NCBI GenBank assembly: GCA_965242805.1
Contig: CBDETD010000002.1
Span: forward strand, 1,116,001 to 1,180,000
Direction of reading: 5' to 3'
DNA length: 64,000 nucleotides
Origin: JANQEU01 sp965242805
GTDB lineage: Bacteria; Bacteroidota; Bacteroidia; Cytophagales; Cyclobacteriaceae
In this document: one piece after another, positions 16,508 through 25,100 of the stretch
Numbering within the stretch: the stretch's first letter is position 1
How the letters are laid out: each line of letters starts with the position of its first letter
Made by a program: the position numbers and the translations under genes
The notes under the pieces: model-generated
Told to the model about the DNA's origin: nothing
Databases searched by the model: none
Seen by the model: the letters and a program-made list of their open reading frames with translations, nothing else

Positions 16508-17158
16508 ATGACCTACAAGTGCTTTGATCCTGAACTTGGAAGAAAGATTGCTGAGGAACTTCTGAAAATAAAAGCTATTAAGCTACAGCCGGAAAAACCC
16601 TTTACCTGGGCATCAGGTTGGAAAAGTCCAATCTATTGTGATAACAGATTAAGTCTATCATTTCCGAAACTAAGGAATAAAATAAAAGATGCTCTTTGTG
16701 AACTTGTCAGGGTCGAATTCCCAGACGTTGAAGGTATCGCCGCTGTCGCTACAGCCGGAATACCCCAGGGAACATTGATTGCTGATCAGCTTGGTGTACC
16801 CCTACTTTATGTAAGATCAAAAAGTAAAGGACATGGATTGACCAACCAAATAGAAGGAAAGATCAAAAAAGGTCAAAAGGTGGTAGTGATCGAGGACCTT
16901 GTTTCCACAGGAGGCAGCTCTTTGGCTGCCGTCGAGGCGCTCAGAAAATCAAGTGTGGAAGTACTTGGAATGGCTTCAATCTTCACCTACGGTTTCCCCC
17001 TATCTAAATTCAATTTCGAAAAACTTAATGTCGATCTAATTTATTTAAGTGAGTATTCTTTATTGCTAAGCGCAGCAATTAGTAATGGTAACCTAAAACC
17101 TGAAATGATGGAAACCCTTAATAAATGGAGAGATAATCCTGAAGAGTGGGGAGTCTAA
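16508..17158 (+). CDS. pyrE: Orotate phosphoribosyltransferase
   Basis: A 216-residue type I phosphoribosyltransferase that makes OMP from orotate and PRPP in pyrimidine synthesis. The PRPP-binding motif is VVVIEDLVSTGGSS (about residues 125-138), the flexible catalytic loop holds VRSKSKGHGLTNQIEG (about 100-116), and the N-terminal FTWASGWKSPIYCDNR (about 30-46) is the usual substrate region. Length fits the family. The gene stands alone on the plus strand between two minus-strand groups and its end overlaps the convergent TIGR02757 gene by 4 nt. Confidence 0.95.
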   Translation: MTYKCFDPELGRKIAEELLKIKAIKLQPEKPFTWASGWKSPIYCDNRLSLSFPKLRNKIKDALCELVRVEFPDVEGIAAVATAGIPQGTLIADQLGVPLLYVRSKSKGHGLTNQIEGKIKKGQKVVVIEDLVSTGGSSLAAVEALRKSSVEVLGMASIFTYGFPLSKFNFEKLNVDLIYLSEYSLLLSAAISNGNLKPEMMETLNKWRDNPEEWGV

Positions 17159-17922
17159 TATTTCTCTATAATTCCTAATCCGAACAGCGCATAATCATAT
17201 TTCACAGGATCATCAGGATCAAATGCTTTGAGTGCTTCGGTTAATTCCATCGCAGTCTCCCAATCCGTTTGCTTCCTTGAAATCAATCCTAACTTCCTTG
17301 CCACGCGATCTACATGAAGATCACATGGACAGATCAACTCGGAGGGGTCTATCTTATCCCAGATGCCAAAATCCACTCCACTTTGATCCTTTCTGACCAT
17401 CCATCTAAGAAACATATTCATCCTCTTACAAGCTGATTTCCTTACTGGTGTTTGAATATGCTTCCTTGTTCTGGTAGGATAGTCCTCTAAGGAAAAGAAT
17501 AAATCATAGAAATTAATAAGGTATTTTTTGACACTTCTAGATCCTAGACCACTAAAAAACGCATCTTCCAGTGAAGAATGTCCTTTATAAAACCATTTAA
17601 ACCACTCAATAAAATAAAGAGCATCGATTTCATTGAAGGTGCGATGCTTGAAATTCAGGAAAGGCTTTAGGTCACTTTCACTATGATGAAGCACAAACGA
17701 ATGAGGATCATTATCCATCAAATTGAAAAATTGACGGGACTTGTTAATAATGGTCTTTCTTTGACCCCAGGCAAGTACAGCCGCTACAAGCCCACTGATT
17801 TCAATGTCCTGTTTCTTGGAAAAAGAATGTGGAATTACAATAGGATCCTCATCAATGAAAGATCTGTTATTGTAAAGGTCTACTTTTTCATCAAGGAAAG
17901 CTTTGAGGTCATTCTTCCTCAA
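17155..17922 (-). CDS. TIGR02757-family protein
   Basis: A 255-residue protein that matches the TIGR02757 family by its ordered patches: KAFLDEKVDLYNNRSFIDED (start), DPIVIPHSFSKKQDIEISGL, AAVLAWGQRKTI, then RKSACKRMNMFLRWMVRKD and the C-terminal PCDLHVDRVARKLGL. These residues suggest a helix-hairpin-helix DNA-glycosylase-like fold, as noted for related families, but activity is unproven. The start is TTG at 17922; no ATG is available before the upstream LysM gene stop. The gap to that gene is 4 nt, so they are probably cotranscribed. Confidence 0.82.
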   Translation of the reverse strand: MRKNDLKAFLDEKVDLYNNRSFIDEDPIVIPHSFSKKQDIEISGLVAAVLAWGQRKTIINKSRQFFNLMDNDPHSFVLHHSESDLKPFLNFKHRTFNEIDALYFIEWFKWFYKGHSSLEDAFFSGLGSRSVKKYLINFYDLFFSLEDYPTRTRKHIQTPVRKSACKRMNMFLRWMVRKDQSGVDFGIWDKIDPSELICPCDLHVDRVARKLGLISRKQTDWETAMELTEALKAFDPDDPVKYDYALFGLGIIEKY

Positions 17923-17926
17923 AAAT

Positions 17927-18919
17927 TTAGTTCTTAAAGTAGTTTATTTCCACCAAACTCCTTTCATCTACAATTCCTAGACGTTTGAATGCGATGGGTG
18001 TTAACCTGACCATAACATTTTTGTTAATCCCCGTATCCGGCAGTTTACCAACGATACGAACATAGATCATTTCATTGTTCATTAGGTTTTTAACTTGAAG
18101 AACAGACCCAACTTTAAGCTTACGGTGGAGAGCCAGATATTTCTGAGTATCCATGGAGGTATCGATCTTTCTCGCAATACCCTGTTCGTATACTTTTGTA
18201 ATCCCTCCTTCTTCTTTAGTTTGGATCTTTGATCCATAAGAGGTGGTGGAATATTTTTCAACTTTACTTATGGAGGCGATACTGTCCGGGCTTATCTCAA
18301 ACGGAAAAATTATTTTTTGACCAATATCCAACTCGGACGAGGATAGGTTATTCCAGATCCTAATACTGTCTTCAGTCACCTTGAACTTCGAAGCAATTGA
18401 TGACATTGTCTCACCCGTTTGAACAAAATATTCATATTGTTGGATCTCCTCATCCTCAACAAGATCCGATTGACCCCCTTGCGTCACCTCATCGGTATCC
18501 TCTGGTTCTCCTACGATAATTTCCTGACCAATGGAAAGCTGATTCGAACTTAGGTCATTCCATTGCCTGATGTCGTCCACACCCACGTCATACGATCTGG
18601 CGATGCTGAATAGGGTTTCTCCTTTTTTGACAATATGAAACTGATTTTCCTCAGAATCGGTAGAAAAAGGTATCTCCAGGAACTGACCCAATTTTATATC
18701 ATTGTTCCTGATGTTATTCCTCTCGATTATGACCTGAGCATCAAGATTATATCTTCTGCTTATTGAATACATTGTCTCCCCCTGATCTACCTGATGCACT
18801 ATAAAGTAGTTTCCATCCCTTTCCTCCATCCGAATCGAATCTCCGGGGTTAGCAGCCAGGGTCATCGTGTAAATCAAACCCAACAAGATCAAATTACATC
18901 TCATATATCTGTAGCTCAT
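17927..18919 (-). CDS. Secreted LysM protein with RlpA-like double-psi beta-barrel
   Basis: A 330-residue exported protein with a signal peptide ending near LAANPGDS and three LysM domains that bind peptidoglycan (about residues 38-85, 93-138 and 160-205; each shows 'GETMYSIS/GETLFSIA/GETMSSIA ... W/N.. L..GQ.i'). The C-terminal 100 residues (TTSYGSKIQTKEEGG, then KVGSVLQVKNLMNN and VMVRLTPIAFKRLG) resemble the RlpA/DPBB fold. Such proteins tend to be septal or cell-wall enzymes or anchors. An ATG at 18904 would shorten it by five residues and reduce its overlap with the upstream gene from 26 to 11 nt. Confidence 0.85.
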   Translation of the reverse strand: MSYRYMRCNLILLGLIYTMTLAANPGDSIRMEERDGNYFIVHQVDQGETMYSISRRYNLDAQVIIERNNIRNNDIKLGQFLEIPFSTDSEENQFHIVKKGETLFSIARSYDVGVDDIRQWNDLSSNQLSIGQEIIVGEPEDTDEVTQGGQSDLVEDEEIQQYEYFVQTGETMSSIASKFKVTEDSIRIWNNLSSSELDIGQKIIFPFEISPDSIASISKVEKYSTTSYGSKIQTKEEGGITKVYEQGIARKIDTSMDTQKYLALHRKLKVGSVLQVKNLMNNEMIYVRIVGKLPDTGINKNVMVRLTPIAFKRLGIVDERSLVEINYFKN

Positions 18920-19661
18920 TTCTATTTTTCACAAAGATTAAACGGTTTTTGATGGTAATAAAACTTTCGGGAGAAACACCTGTCAATTTACTATCCAAAT
19001 TTAGATTCAGTTTAACAGACCCATCTTGAATCCACATTAGATTTCGTTCCAACCCGCTTTTGGTTTCAACGTAAAACGAGAAAACAATATTGGAATCTTC
19101 CTCAAAATAGTCCGCTCCCTTTACAGGAATCATATCGAACTGGGACAGGAAATCAGTTATAATCTTAAAATCTTCATTGTGATCCGTAATGAAATATGGA
19201 CTGTTTGCCACAGCAGGTTCCTCATAGTGATCATCCCTATCTTTTTGCTCATTCAAGTGGATTATGACACTTTCATCTTGACCCCTGGTCGTTTTTCTTC
19301 CAATTATAGTACCAGCAGAAAAAGATTCAAGTAAGAAATCGTCGATCTCATGTTTTACTTGTCCATTATAGTAATCGTAAACCAGTAGCTTGGCAGGCCC
19401 GGGATTAGTTTCATTTTCAAACTGAGAGAACATAATCACCTGTCCAGACCCACCAATCATCGAAGTGAACCAACCGAATGAGTCTGGAACAATGATCTCT
19501 TCAATTGAATGACTCACCAGATCAATTGAATAATAATAGATCTCAAGTGAATCCTCATCCCTGACTTCAATAAATATCTTATCTGAACCATCATCGATCT
19601 TAATACTCCAAATAATACCTTGAAAAGTCTTACTGAAACCTGGTGAAAGAGAAGAATTCAC
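18894..19661 (-). CDS. DUF4905-like beta-rich protein
   Basis: A 255-residue protein made mostly of short beta strands, with 'WSIKIDDGSDKIFIEVRDED', 'FGWFTSMIGGSGQVIMFSQF' and 'LLVYDYYNGQV' spaced like blades of a propeller. I tentatively place it in DUF4905, a Bacteroidota family; there is no signal peptide, and no catalytic residue is evident. The start codon appears to be GTG at 19661. It overlaps the LysM gene that follows by up to 26 nt, so the pair is likely cotranscribed. Confidence 0.55.
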   Translation of the reverse strand: MNSSLSPGFSKTFQGIIWSIKIDDGSDKIFIEVRDEDSLEIYYYSIDLVSHSIEEIIVPDSFGWFTSMIGGSGQVIMFSQFENETNPGPAKLLVYDYYNGQVKHEIDDFLLESFSAGTIIGRKTTRGQDESVIIHLNEQKDRDDHYEEPAVANSPYFITDHNEDFKIITDFLSQFDMIPVKGADYFEEDSNIVFSFYVETKSGLERNLMWIQDGSVKLNLNLDSKLTGVSPESFITIKNRLIFVKNRNELQIYEM

Positions 19662-19672
19662 TTGGGTTGATT

Positions 19673-19680
19673 TAATTTTG
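19673..19680 (+). promoter_or_regulatory. Possible -7 promoter element for the NfeD gene
   Basis: TAATTTTG matches the Bacteroidota TAnnTTTG -7 consensus and ends 23 nt before the NfeD-like ATG at 19704. No clear -33 TTTG at the right spacing was found. Confidence 0.3.
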
Positions 19681-19703
19681 TATATAATTACAACTGCTCG
19701 AAA

Positions 19704-21044
19704 ATGGCAAAGATGCGTCTTTTAGGTATATTAACTTTAACAGCGATTTCCTTTTTGGTATTGGGTCAGGACAGTACCGTAAACATTCTTCATCTCAAGG
19801 TACTTGATAATATCGATCCGAGAACAAACCGATACACGGAATTAGGATTAGAGCGTGCGGAGGAGTTGGATGTAGATCTGGTCATATTAGAATTGGATAC
19901 GTACGGTGGGGCTTTGAATGACGCCGATGAGATCAGAACAAGGATACTCAACTTCCCCATCCCAATTTATTCATTCATTAACAAAGACGCCGCATCAGCA
20001 GGAGCTTTGATCTCAATTGCTTGCGATAGCATCTACATGGCGCGAGGATCCAGCATCGGAGCTGCTACGGTCGTAGTAATGGACGGTGAAGCTGCTCCTG
20101 ATAAATACCAATCGTACATGAGATCTATCATGAGATCGACGGCAGAGGCACAGGGGCGAGATCCAAAAATTGCTGAGGCTATGGTTGACCAGGATATAGA
20201 TCTTGATACGATCGCTACCGAGGGCAAGGTGTTGACTCTATCCGTGTCAGAAGCAATAAAATTGGGATACTGTGAAGGAAGAGCAGAAAACATAGAAGAT
20301 ATACTCGAGCTCAATGGCATCAAAAACTATAACATTGAAGAATTTGAACTTGATAGCACTGAAAGAATTATTGCTGTTTTCCTGAATCCTTTTGTCAGTG
20401 GTATTCTTATTCTTATCATCATCGGGGGGATATATTTCGAATTACAAACCCCAGGAGTTGGATTCCCCATAGCCGCATCGATTATTGCAGCAATCTTATA
20501 TTTCACACCGTATTACTTAAATGGTCTGGCTGAGAACTGGGAAATTGCAATGTTCATTGTTGGTGTGATCCTTTTGGCTGTGGAAGTTTTCGTGCTTCCC
20601 GGTTTTGGAGTTGCTGGTGTCCTTGGTGTCATCTGTACAGTAGGAGCCTTGATACTTGTGATGGTAAACAACGATGGGTTTGATTTTGATTTTGTGGACC
20701 CAGGTGCTTTATTCCAGGCCATCGCAACCACTCTGGCAGCCCTTCTGGGTTCTGTTATCGTAATGTTTTTTGGCGGAGTGAGGTTAGCAAATAGTAAGGT
20801 CTTTAAAAAAATCGCTCTTCAAGAGACACAACAAAAAGAGGAAGGATTTACATCTACCTTTTATGAGGAATCTCTCGTTGGTAAAAAGGGTAAAGCATAC
20901 ACGATCCTGAGACCCAGTGGTAAGGTGATGATCGAAGGAACCATCTACGATGCTTTCACAAGGGGAGATTACATCGAACAAAACGCGGATGTGGAAGTGA
21001 TTTCAAACGAGGGTACCTCTCTAAAGGTGAAGAAAGTTTCATGA
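19704..21044 (+). CDS. NfeD-family membrane serine protease
   Basis: A 446-residue membrane protein joining an N-terminal ClpP/SppA-like serine protease domain to an NfeD region. After a signal peptide (to about residue 21, VLGQ), the protease domain has the catalytic Ser98 in NKDAASAGALISIA; a likely Lys partner lies in DKYQSYMRSIMRSTAE. Four or more membrane segments follow at about 227-330 (FVSGILILIIIGGIYFEL and later helices), then a soluble C-terminal OB-like domain (SLVGKKGKAYTILRPSGKV). Homologues cleave membrane-associated substrates such as stomatins; here no stomatin gene is adjacent. The stop overlaps kdsB by ATGA. Confidence 0.88.
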   Translation: MAKMRLLGILTLTAISFLVLGQDSTVNILHLKVLDNIDPRTNRYTELGLERAEELDVDLVILELDTYGGALNDADEIRTRILNFPIPIYSFINKDAASAGALISIACDSIYMARGSSIGAATVVVMDGEAAPDKYQSYMRSIMRSTAEAQGRDPKIAEAMVDQDIDLDTIATEGKVLTLSVSEAIKLGYCEGRAENIEDILELNGIKNYNIEEFELDSTERIIAVFLNPFVSGILILIIIGGIYFELQTPGVGFPIAASIIAAILYFTPYYLNGLAENWEIAMFIVGVILLAVEVFVLPGFGVAGVLGVICTVGALILVMVNNDGFDFDFVDPGALFQAIATTLAALLGSVIVMFFGGVRLANSKVFKKIALQETQQKEEGFTSTFYEESLVGKKGKAYTILRPSGKVMIEGTIYDAFTRGDYIEQNADVEVISNEGTSLKVKKVS

Positions 21045-21781
21045 AGGTAGTCGGACTCATCCCGGCAAGATTTAATTCAACACGGTTTCCAGGTAAGCCA
21101 TTGGTGAATATCAAGGGTAAATCAATGATTCGCAGAGTCTATGAAAGATGTTGCCTGGCACAAGGTCTTCAGGAGGTATGGGTTGGTACCGATGATGAAC
21201 GGATATTGAACGAGGTCAATGACTTCAACGGAAATGTAATGATGACTTCGACCTCTCATCAAAACGGGACTGAACGCTGCGCAGAAATGTCCGAAAAACT
21301 CGATGCTGATTATTTCATAAACATTCAAGGTGACGAACCTTTCATAAGTCCCCATCAAATAGACCAATTGGTTGAAGTTCTAGATGGCAAAATCCAAATT
21401 GCTACACTGGTGTCAGCAATCAATGAAAATGCAACATTAGATGATCCGAACATAATGAAAGTAGTTATCGACCGGAATGATTTTGCCATTTACTTTAGTA
21501 GAAATTGTATTCCATATGTCAGGGATTTTGATAAAGAGGAGTGGCTTCAAAAACATAACTTCTGGAAGCATATAGGTATGTATGCTTACAAGTCAAATGT
21601 TCTGAAAGAAATCGTAGATCTTCCGCTTTCCTCATTGGAAAAGGCTGAATCCCTGGAACAGCTACGATGGATTGAAAATGGATACTCAATCAAGGTGGGT
21701 AGAACCGACATTGAAAGTGTCAGCATTGATGTACCTGAAGATCTTAAAAAAATGGAATCACATCTCAATGCAGAGGGTTAA
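21041..21781 (+). CDS. kdsB: 3-deoxy-manno-octulosonate cytidylyltransferase
   Basis: A 246-residue enzyme that activates KDO with CTP to CMP-KDO for lipopolysaccharide inner-core synthesis. The nucleotide-binding signature is GLIPARFNSTRFPGKPL (residues 5-21), and NIQGDEPFI (about 93) carries the metal-binding Asp. The C-terminal LEQLRWIENGYSIKVG is also diagnostic. It confirms a Gram-negative LPS-making envelope. It overlaps the NfeD stop by four bases and its own 3' end is overlapped by a short membrane-protein gene. Confidence 0.94.
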   Translation: MKVVGLIPARFNSTRFPGKPLVNIKGKSMIRRVYERCCLAQGLQEVWVGTDDERILNEVNDFNGNVMMTSTSHQNGTERCAEMSEKLDADYFINIQGDEPFISPHQIDQLVEVLDGKIQIATLVSAINENATLDDPNIMKVVIDRNDFAIYFSRNCIPYVRDFDKEEWLQKHNFWKHIGMYAYKSNVLKEIVDLPLSSLEKAESLEQLRWIENGYSIKVGRTDIESVSIDVPEDLKKMESHLNAEG

Positions 21782-21938
21782 AAATATAGTTGTCTGGCTT
21801 TTCATTGCCCTCGCATTGGTAGCATTCTATATTTCACTTAGAACAGACGAATACGAGATGGAAGCTATTCTTATCTCCTTAGGGCTGTGGGGAATATCCT
21901 TTCTCGCCAACAGGTATATAAAAACGGAAAAGGACTAA
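21768..21938 (+). CDS. Small two-helix membrane protein
   Basis: A 56-residue protein whose ATG at 21768 lies inside the last codons of kdsB, overlapping it by 14 nt. It has two hydrophobic segments, VVWLFIALALVAFYISL and EAILISLGLWGISFLA, and a basic tail. It has no family that I recognise, but the position, overlap and clean membrane pattern suggest a real gene in the NfeD-kdsB transcript. It converges with hemL, sharing 4 nt. Confidence 0.55.
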   Translation: MQRVKNIVVWLFIALALVAFYISLRTDEYEMEAILISLGLWGISFLANRYIKTEKD

Positions 21939-23239
21939 TTCTTTTGTAAATGACTCAGTGCTTCCCTGGTCGAACTTATTATTTTGGTCACCTCATCCTC
22001 CCCAATAGCGGTAGAAACAAATAAGCTTTCAAACTGACTTGGTGCCAAATAGATCCCATTGTTCAACATAGCTTTGAAATATTCACCAAATAAGGTTGTA
22101 TTGCAGGATTTCGCAGTATCAAAATTTATGACTTCCTTTTCAGTAAAGAATAAACTGTACATGCTTCCAATGTGATTTACGGTATAGGGAAGTTCAAATT
22201 CTCTCAGGACTTCCTTAATACCATTCACTATCTTGGAAGATATGTCTTCCAATCTTTGATAAGTGGTTGGATCATTGTTTAATTCCGTTAAAACTGCGAT
22301 ACCAGCAGCCATTGCAACTGGATTTCCTGATAAAGTACCAGCCTGGTATACTGGTCCATCCGGAGATATATAATCCATGATTTCTTTCCTTCCTCCGTAA
22401 GCTCCAACCGGTAATCCACCTCCAATGATCTTACCTAAAGTAGTCATATCCGGGATCACCCCAAAACGTTCCTGAGCCCCACCCCTCGCAAGACGGAAAC
22501 CAGTCATTACTTCATCAAAGATCAAGACTATCTCATTATTATTACATAGCTTCCTCAAACCTTCAAGGAATCCTGCTCGGGGAAGAACGCAGCCCATATT
22601 TCCTACTACAGGTTCAAGAATTATCGCGGCTATCTCCCCTTTATTGAGCTCAACAAGTTTCTCAACGGCATCCAGGTCATTGAAAGGTGCCAATAATGTA
22701 TCTTTCGCTGTTCCTGCAGTAACTCCGGGACTATCAGGAGAACCCATTGTCATTACCCCGCTTCCTGCCGCTATAAGGAAAGAGTCTCCATGACCATGAT
22801 AACACCCTTCAAACTTGATGATTTTGTCTTTTCCCGAATATCCTCTGGCCAATCGAATTGCCGACATCGTCGCCTCGGTACCGGAATTTACCATTCTGAC
22901 CTTCTCGATAGATGGTACCATATTCACGATCAATTCCGCAATTTCGACTTCACGCTTACCAGGTGCTCCAAAGGAAGGTGAATCAGCAACAGCCTCCCTA
23001 ACAGCCTCCTCCACCTTTTCATGACCATGACCAAGTATCATTGGACCCCATGAATTGATCATGTCAATGTACCTATTGCCGTCCTCATCCGTAAGGTACG
23101 CGCCTTTGGCAGCTCTGATGAAAAGAGGGTCCCCCCCTACCGCTTTGAACGCCCGGACCGGGGAATTGACGCCACCGGGGATTACTGTTTTGGCTTTTGA
23201 AAAAAGTTCCTTACTCTTCTGATTTTGATTCTGTGTCAA
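21935..23239 (-). CDS. hemL: Glutamate-1-semialdehyde 2,1-aminomutase
   Basis: A 434-residue PLP enzyme converting glutamate-1-semialdehyde to 5-aminolevulinate for tetrapyrrole synthesis. The PLP lysine is in TTLGKIIGGGLPVGAYGG; the N-terminal PGGVNSPVRAF, the GTEATMSAIRLAR helix and the FEGCYHGHGDSFL patch all match the family. The start is a TTG at 23239, since no ATG or GTG lies before the conserved N-terminus; it overlaps the upstream TPR/binding-protein gene by 29 nt, suggesting coupled translation. It is the last gene of a guaA-led operon. Confidence 0.95.
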   Translation of the reverse strand: MTQNQNQKSKELFSKAKTVIPGGVNSPVRAFKAVGGDPLFIRAAKGAYLTDEDGNRYIDMINSWGPMILGHGHEKVEEAVREAVADSPSFGAPGKREVEIAELIVNMVPSIEKVRMVNSGTEATMSAIRLARGYSGKDKIIKFEGCYHGHGDSFLIAAGSGVMTMGSPDSPGVTAGTAKDTLLAPFNDLDAVEKLVELNKGEIAAIILEPVVGNMGCVLPRAGFLEGLRKLCNNNEIVLIFDEVMTGFRLARGGAQERFGVIPDMTTLGKIIGGGLPVGAYGGRKEIMDYISPDGPVYQAGTLSGNPVAMAAGIAVLTELNNDPTTYQRLEDISSKIVNGIKEVLREFELPYTVNHIGSMYSLFFTEKEVINFDTAKSCNTTLFGEYFKAMLNNGIYLAPSQFESLFVSTAIGEDEVTKIISSTREALSHLQKN

Positions 23240-25100
23240 CGGCCTTAATAATGAAATTTTCTATTGTAACAATCGGTACTTCCTGATTATCATTTGCACC
23301 TCTAAAATCATGACCTACTCCCAAAAATCCAGGGATATATCCAGTACTATAAAATCCGTTTTGAAAGTATTTCCCGTACTTATGTAACATATTCCCTATG
23401 AAATAGGTGAATTCATATCCATGATAGTGATAATCCGAGGGTAGGACCTTAAAACGCTCTTTTAATCGTTTTTCAAGGTCTGTGAATCTATAATTGTCTT
23501 TCCTGATGAAATCAGGTATTGCTATTTTAGTATCCAGTTGGTCAAACAATTCATAATTGATGACTTTGAAATCAAACCAATCACCATAGCCGTATATCCC
23601 TGTACTGTCCTCTCTGGACGCCAAAGCACCTAAAAGATTGTTCACAATAGTATTTGATCTTGAAGCAACGAAAATGCTACCTACAGTGTCTCTTTCCACC
23701 TTAAATTTCATTTCGTAGGCTACGACCTTATCCGCATTTTCCAATCGGTTACCTTCTTCGTCTTCTTCAAAAAAGAATGGAAGTGCGGATTCAGGATCTT
23801 CATTTCCGGCTTCTTCCTCCTCTTTTCTAAGTTTCCTGGTTTTAATAAACCTACCCTCAATCTCAGCTAAGGAATCAGCTATCTCCTTGGGATAAATTTC
23901 TTCATATTGATCGGTCAAGGTGTCCAATAAAGCTTTAGCCTCAAGTTCATTCAGTCCTCTAAACTCCAAAATTTCTTTTCCAGCTGACATAAGGACCTCC
24001 TGATAGTCTTCGGCAAATAATGAATCTCTCAAATTTTTTCCAAAGTAAATCAAGGCATAAGGATTGTCATGATTCTCCGCAGCATACTCAGCCAACTTCC
24101 TTGCCATCGTACTGCTACCCGGTCGATACAGAAAGGCCATTGGATTGTCCCCGATATAATTCTCATTACTCGAAAGAGGATTGATCATGTTGATCTTCAA
24201 CTCCTTCGAAAGTTCCGTTGCCGCCCTTATAGGATCTGGATACAATGGACCAACTATCAAATCCGCGTCCTGAACGTTACCGAAAAGATCAATTGTCCTG
24301 TTGAAATCCTTTCTTGTATCATAAGGAGACAGCGTGATCTTTTTCCCCAATGAGTCTAAGTCCGATTGGGCCAATATCATGCCCTGATAAAAATCAAGCA
24401 CTATTTTATTCCTGATTACTGATTCCGGCCTTTCCAAAGATTCAAACATGAAAGGAAGCATTACTGCAACATTGTATGAAGACCTGAATACGTTTTCAAG
24501 ATTAGAATCCATCACCTCTAAAGGCTGAAATCCATGACTGACAAATATGGTATCTAATAATTCCTTATCTCTGTCGGCATAGGGTTGTTGAGTAATCTTT
24601 GTAGCCAGAAGTTTTGCAAGAGTGGAATTTTTGGGAAAACGACGATACAATGGTCTAAGATCTTCAACATTGGACTCAGACAGATATTTGGGTAGTACTT
24701 TTTTCGAAAATTCGGATGACACCGAAGCCTCCTCATACGAGACCAGATATTGAAGTGCTTCAAACAGATCGCCCGTTTCAAAGGACACAATTGTCAACCA
24801 ATACAAAACTTCAGTCGTATTCTTCCACCTGGGATAAAGGCTCAATAGGTCACTCCAAGTCCTTTTCGCATCATCATAGGTCTTAGAACGAAAATAGGAC
24901 AATCCGGAATAAAACCACGAATAGGCTCCAAACGTATCGTCATCTTTAAGATCAGAGAATGCACTTATTGCTGAGGTATAATCTCCCGAATTGAAAAGTC
25001 TTTTCGCTTCGAGAAATTCATTTTGATTTCTCTGAGCATCTACATGAAATGACAAAACACAAGTGAAAATTGACGCTATGAATAGTCTTTTCACTCCCAT
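23211..25100 (-). CDS. TPR and periplasmic-binding-protein-like exported protein
   Basis: A 629-residue exported protein: signal peptide (MGVKRLFIASIFTCVLSFHVDAQ), TPR-like helices (about residues 25-165, with SGDYTSAISAFSDL and SFETGDLFEALQYL), then a type 1 periplasmic-binding-protein-like domain (about 210-620; YNVAVMLPFMFES, VIRNKIVLDFYQGMILAQSD, DADLIVGPLYPDPIRAATEL). The layout resembles LpoA/LppC-type and amino-acid receptor proteins used in the envelope rather than a transport system, as no permease is nearby. It lies between guaA and hemL with 10- and 29-nt overlaps. Confidence 0.8.
   Translation of the reverse strand: MGVKRLFIASIFTCVLSFHVDAQRNQNEFLEAKRLFNSGDYTSAISAFSDLKDDDTFGAYSWFYSGLSYFRSKTYDDAKRTWSDLLSLYPRWKNTTEVLYWLTIVSFETGDLFEALQYLVSYEEASVSSEFSKKVLPKYLSESNVEDLRPLYRRFPKNSTLAKLLATKITQQPYADRDKELLDTIFVSHGFQPLEVMDSNLENVFRSSYNVAVMLPFMFESLERPESVIRNKIVLDFYQGMILAQSDLDSLGKKITLSPYDTRKDFNRTIDLFGNVQDADLIVGPLYPDPIRAATELSKELKINMINPLSSNENYIGDNPMAFLYRPGSSTMARKLAEYAAENHDNPYALIYFGKNLRDSLFAEDYQEVLMSAGKEILEFRGLNELEAKALLDTLTDQYEEIYPKEIADSLAEIEGRFIKTRKLRKEEEEAGNEDPESALPFFFEEDEEGNRLENADKVVAYEMKFKVERDTVGSIFVASRSNTIVNNLLGALASREDSTGIYGYGDWFDFKVINYELFDQLDTKIAIPDFIRKDNYRFTDLEKRLKERFKVLPSDYHYHGYEFTYFIGNMLHKYGKYFQNGFYSTGYIPGFLGVGHDFRGANDNQEVPIVTIENFIIKAVDTESKSEE

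Noticed and set aside
21672..21767. Extended start for the small two-helix protein
   Set aside because: The extra 32 residues lie fully inside kdsB in another frame and lack hydrophobic or conserved character; the ATG at 21768 is preferred.
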